NCBI RefSeq assembly: GCF_034676545.1
Contig: NZ_JAUCBZ010000015.1
Location: 899,001 to 963,000, forward strand
Length of the DNA stretch: 64,000 bases
Source: Pararhodobacter sp.
GTDB taxonomy: Bacteria; Pseudomonadota; Alphaproteobacteria; Rhodobacterales; Rhodobacteraceae
Direction of reading: 5' to 3'
Shown here: in pieces, positions 62,741 through 64,000 of the stretch
How positions within the stretch are numbered: position 1 is the stretch's first letter
Layout: each line of letters opens with the position of its first letter
The notes under the pieces: generated by a model
What the model was told of the DNA's origin: nothing
The model's database searches: none
What the model saw: only the letters and a program-made list of their open reading frames with translations
Position numbers and translations under genes: made by a program

Positions 62741-63577
62741 TCAGGGGTGCAGCAACCCCGCACGATGCAGGGCCTCGGCGAGGATCGGGGCGAGGCGGGC
62801 GGCCATCGCGTCTTGCGCCGGGGCGTCGGCGATCAGGTCGTTGCGGATTTCCAGCATGGAGTGACGCAGCCGCAGGGGTCCGGCCTGCACGCGCGTCGTA
62901 TGCGCCACGTCGCTTTGCGCGGAATAGGGTTCATTGAGGCGCGTCACCAGCCCGCAGCCCTCGGCCGCGCGCAGGATTTCAAGCGCGATGTCGTCATCGT
63001 CATCAAACAGGATGCCGAATTCCACGTCGCGTTTCTGGTCGAAATAGGTGGGCGTGAAGGAATGAATGGCGATCACCACCGGGCGGCGGCCACGGGTGAC
63101 AAGTTTGCTGATTTCCGCCGTCGCCGTGGCGTGAAACGGCAGGTAGATCGCGTCGAGACGGGCCAGGCGGTCGGCGGTGCCCAGCGCATGATTGCCGGGC
63201 ACATCGTAGAATTCCGAGGTTTTCGGCATGGCGTTCGGGTGGTCCGCCGGGCGGTTGAGGTCATAGACCAGCCGCGACAGCGGCGCATGGACCAGTACCG
63301 CACCGCCACATGCCGGGGCCAACCGCGCCGCCAGACCGCGCGACAGGCCCAGTGCGCCGATGTCATAGGCGGCGTGAGAGGCGCGGGTTTTCGCGTCCAG
63401 CCCCAGATCGCCGCCCAACTCGGGCCAATCCTCGGGCAGGGCGTTCGAGGCATGTTCGCAGATCAGCACAAGGCCGGGGATTTGCGCGTCATGGCCGGGC
63501 TGGCCATCGCTGCGCCATGTTTCGACATGGCCCGGAAACCGGGGCAAGGGGCGCGAGTTGGGGGGCGTGTCGGTCAT
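62741..63577 (-). CDS. N-formylglutamate amidohydrolase-family protein
   Basis: A 278-residue hydrolase of the N-formylglutamate amidohydrolase family. It shows LVLICEHASNALP, DLGLDAKTRASHAAYDIGALGLSRGLAARL (typical DxxxDxHxxYDxGA-like), LSRLVYDLNR, VVIAIHSFTP and the C-terminal LEIRNDLI. The histidine and glutamate in these blocks are expected zinc ligands. It is probably the first gene of a three-gene operon with a gamma-glutamyl ligase 12 bp downstream, where it may hydrolyse a glutamyl or formyl intermediate rather than act in histidine breakdown. No hut genes are nearby. Confidence 0.86.
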   Translation of the reverse strand: MTDTPPNSRPLPRFPGHVETWRSDGQPGHDAQIPGLVLICEHASNALPEDWPELGGDLGLDAKTRASHAAYDIGALGLSRGLAARLAPACGGAVLVHAPLSRLVYDLNRPADHPNAMPKTSEFYDVPGNHALGTADRLARLDAIYLPFHATATAEISKLVTRGRRPVVIAIHSFTPTYFDQKRDVEFGILFDDDDDIALEILRAAEGCGLVTRLNEPYSAQSDVAHTTRVQAGPLRLRHSMLEIRNDLIADAPAQDAMAARLAPILAEALHRAGLLHP

Positions 63578-63675
63578 GGGTGGCCTGTGGTTGTGCTTGT
63601 CTTGCAGGGTGTTGCATCGGGGCTTGGGGCGTCAAGGGCTTTCGGTCGGCGGCGGGCAAGGCGCGGCGCTCTGTC

Positions 63676-64000
63676 TCAGAGCACGGAAACCAGCGCTGCC
63701 GACATCGCCAGCGCCGCGCCAAAGGGCACGCGGCCCAGCCGGTTCAGCGGCCGACCCTTGCGCCATGCGCGCAGCGCCGACAGCGCCAGCGCGGTGAGCG
63801 CGGCGAGCAGCACCATGATCGGCAGGTGCTCCACCCCCAGCGCCAGACCCAGCGCGGCCATCAGCTTGACGTCGCCCAAGCCCATCCCGTCGCGCCCGCT
63901 GCGCCAGCGATAGGCCGCGCGCAGCAGCCAGAAACTGCCGCCCCCCGCCAGCGCGCCGATGGCGGCCTGCAATGCGCGGTCACTCAGCGGCGGCCAGCCG
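63676..64000 (-). CDS. prepilin peptidase (A24 family), C-terminal part
   Basis: The last ~108 residues of a membrane aspartyl peptidase; the gene runs off the right edge. GMGLGDVKLMAALGLALG contains the second catalytic aspartate (GxGD motif) of type IV prepilin peptidases. Hydrophobic helices follow, and the protein ends with PLNRLGRVPFGAALAMSAALVSVL. Such enzymes cleave leader peptides of type IV pilins or tight-adherence pilins (CpaA/TadV are smaller). A start codon is not visible in the window, so total length and type cannot be judged. Confidence 0.85.
   Translation of the reverse strand, partial: GWPPLSDRALQAAIGALAGGGSFWLLRAAYRWRSGRDGMGLGDVKLMAALGLALGVEHLPIMVLLAALTALALSALRAWRKGRPLNRLGRVPFGAALAMSAALVSVL

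Overview
The window looks like chromosomal DNA of a high-GC alphaproteobacterium, most likely Rhodobacterales (Rhodobacter/Roseobacter relatives). Pointers are a GTTC-N7-GTTC LexA box in front of an imuB-dnaE2 cassette, a DUF1150-Hsp20 pair, a carboxynorspermidine-type polyamine operon, and a compact flagellar operon with fliI transcribed the other way. Genus cannot be told from the sequence alone. Nothing looks like a plasmid, prophage, insertion sequence or CRISPR array, and no tRNA or rRNA gene was seen.

Layout. 1-2.1 kb: 5' end of glpK, a ureohydrolase and an SDR oxidoreductase. 2.2-12.1 kb: NAD salvage (pncB, pncA), gpsA, a PLP aminotransferase overlapping upstream of ftsK, and a LysR-DMT exporter pair. 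12.4-14.6 kb: a secreted LCCL-domain protein and a TPR protein. 14.6-19.6 kb: SOS mutagenesis cassette imuB-dnaE2, without imuA at the locus. 19.7-26 kb: a thiamine-diphosphate enzyme, a membrane protein of unknown function, a lytic transglycosylase and dapA. 26-29.7 kb: a Qnr-like pentapeptide-repeat protein, a possibly truncated beta-hairpin protein, a beta-keto acid cleavage enzyme and an amidase. 29.7-40.4 kb: ubiquinone-type hydroxylase, hrpB, meaB, rpmB, a frameshifted orphan gene, accD-folC (accD carries a one-base frameshift), a CPBP protease, tag and nnrU. 40.4-48.5 kb: CoxG-like, DUF1150-Hsp20, a YdcH-like protein, a secreted protein with a VHL-like beta domain, a THUMP methyltransferase, purEK and the spermidine operon. 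48.7-54.7 kb: flagellar genes fliI / flgB-flgC-fliE-fliQ-flgF-flgG-flgA-flgH-fliL. 54.8-64 kb: a DUF1801 protein, carB, a frameshifted GT87-type membrane glycosyltransferase, an operon of Fe-alcohol dehydrogenase, glutamine-synthetase-like ligase and N-formylglutamate amidohydrolase-like protein, and the 3' part of a prepilin peptidase.

The most interesting features: (1) a secreted protein whose C-terminal domain lines up without gaps with human VHL residues 74-121 and keeps all five hydroxyproline-pocket residues; (2) thirteen copies of a modular intergenic element (usually paired GC hairpins, a C-rich box, then one of two conserved AT-rich tails), eleven of which lie on the coding strand just downstream of a stop codon; (3) an LCCL domain without its cysteines behind two tandem repeats; (4) a perfect 24-bp inverted repeat with a diverged third copy 32 kb away. 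Three genes carry single-base frameshifts. Because one is accD, normally essential, sequencing or assembly error must be excluded before any of them is called a real pseudogene.
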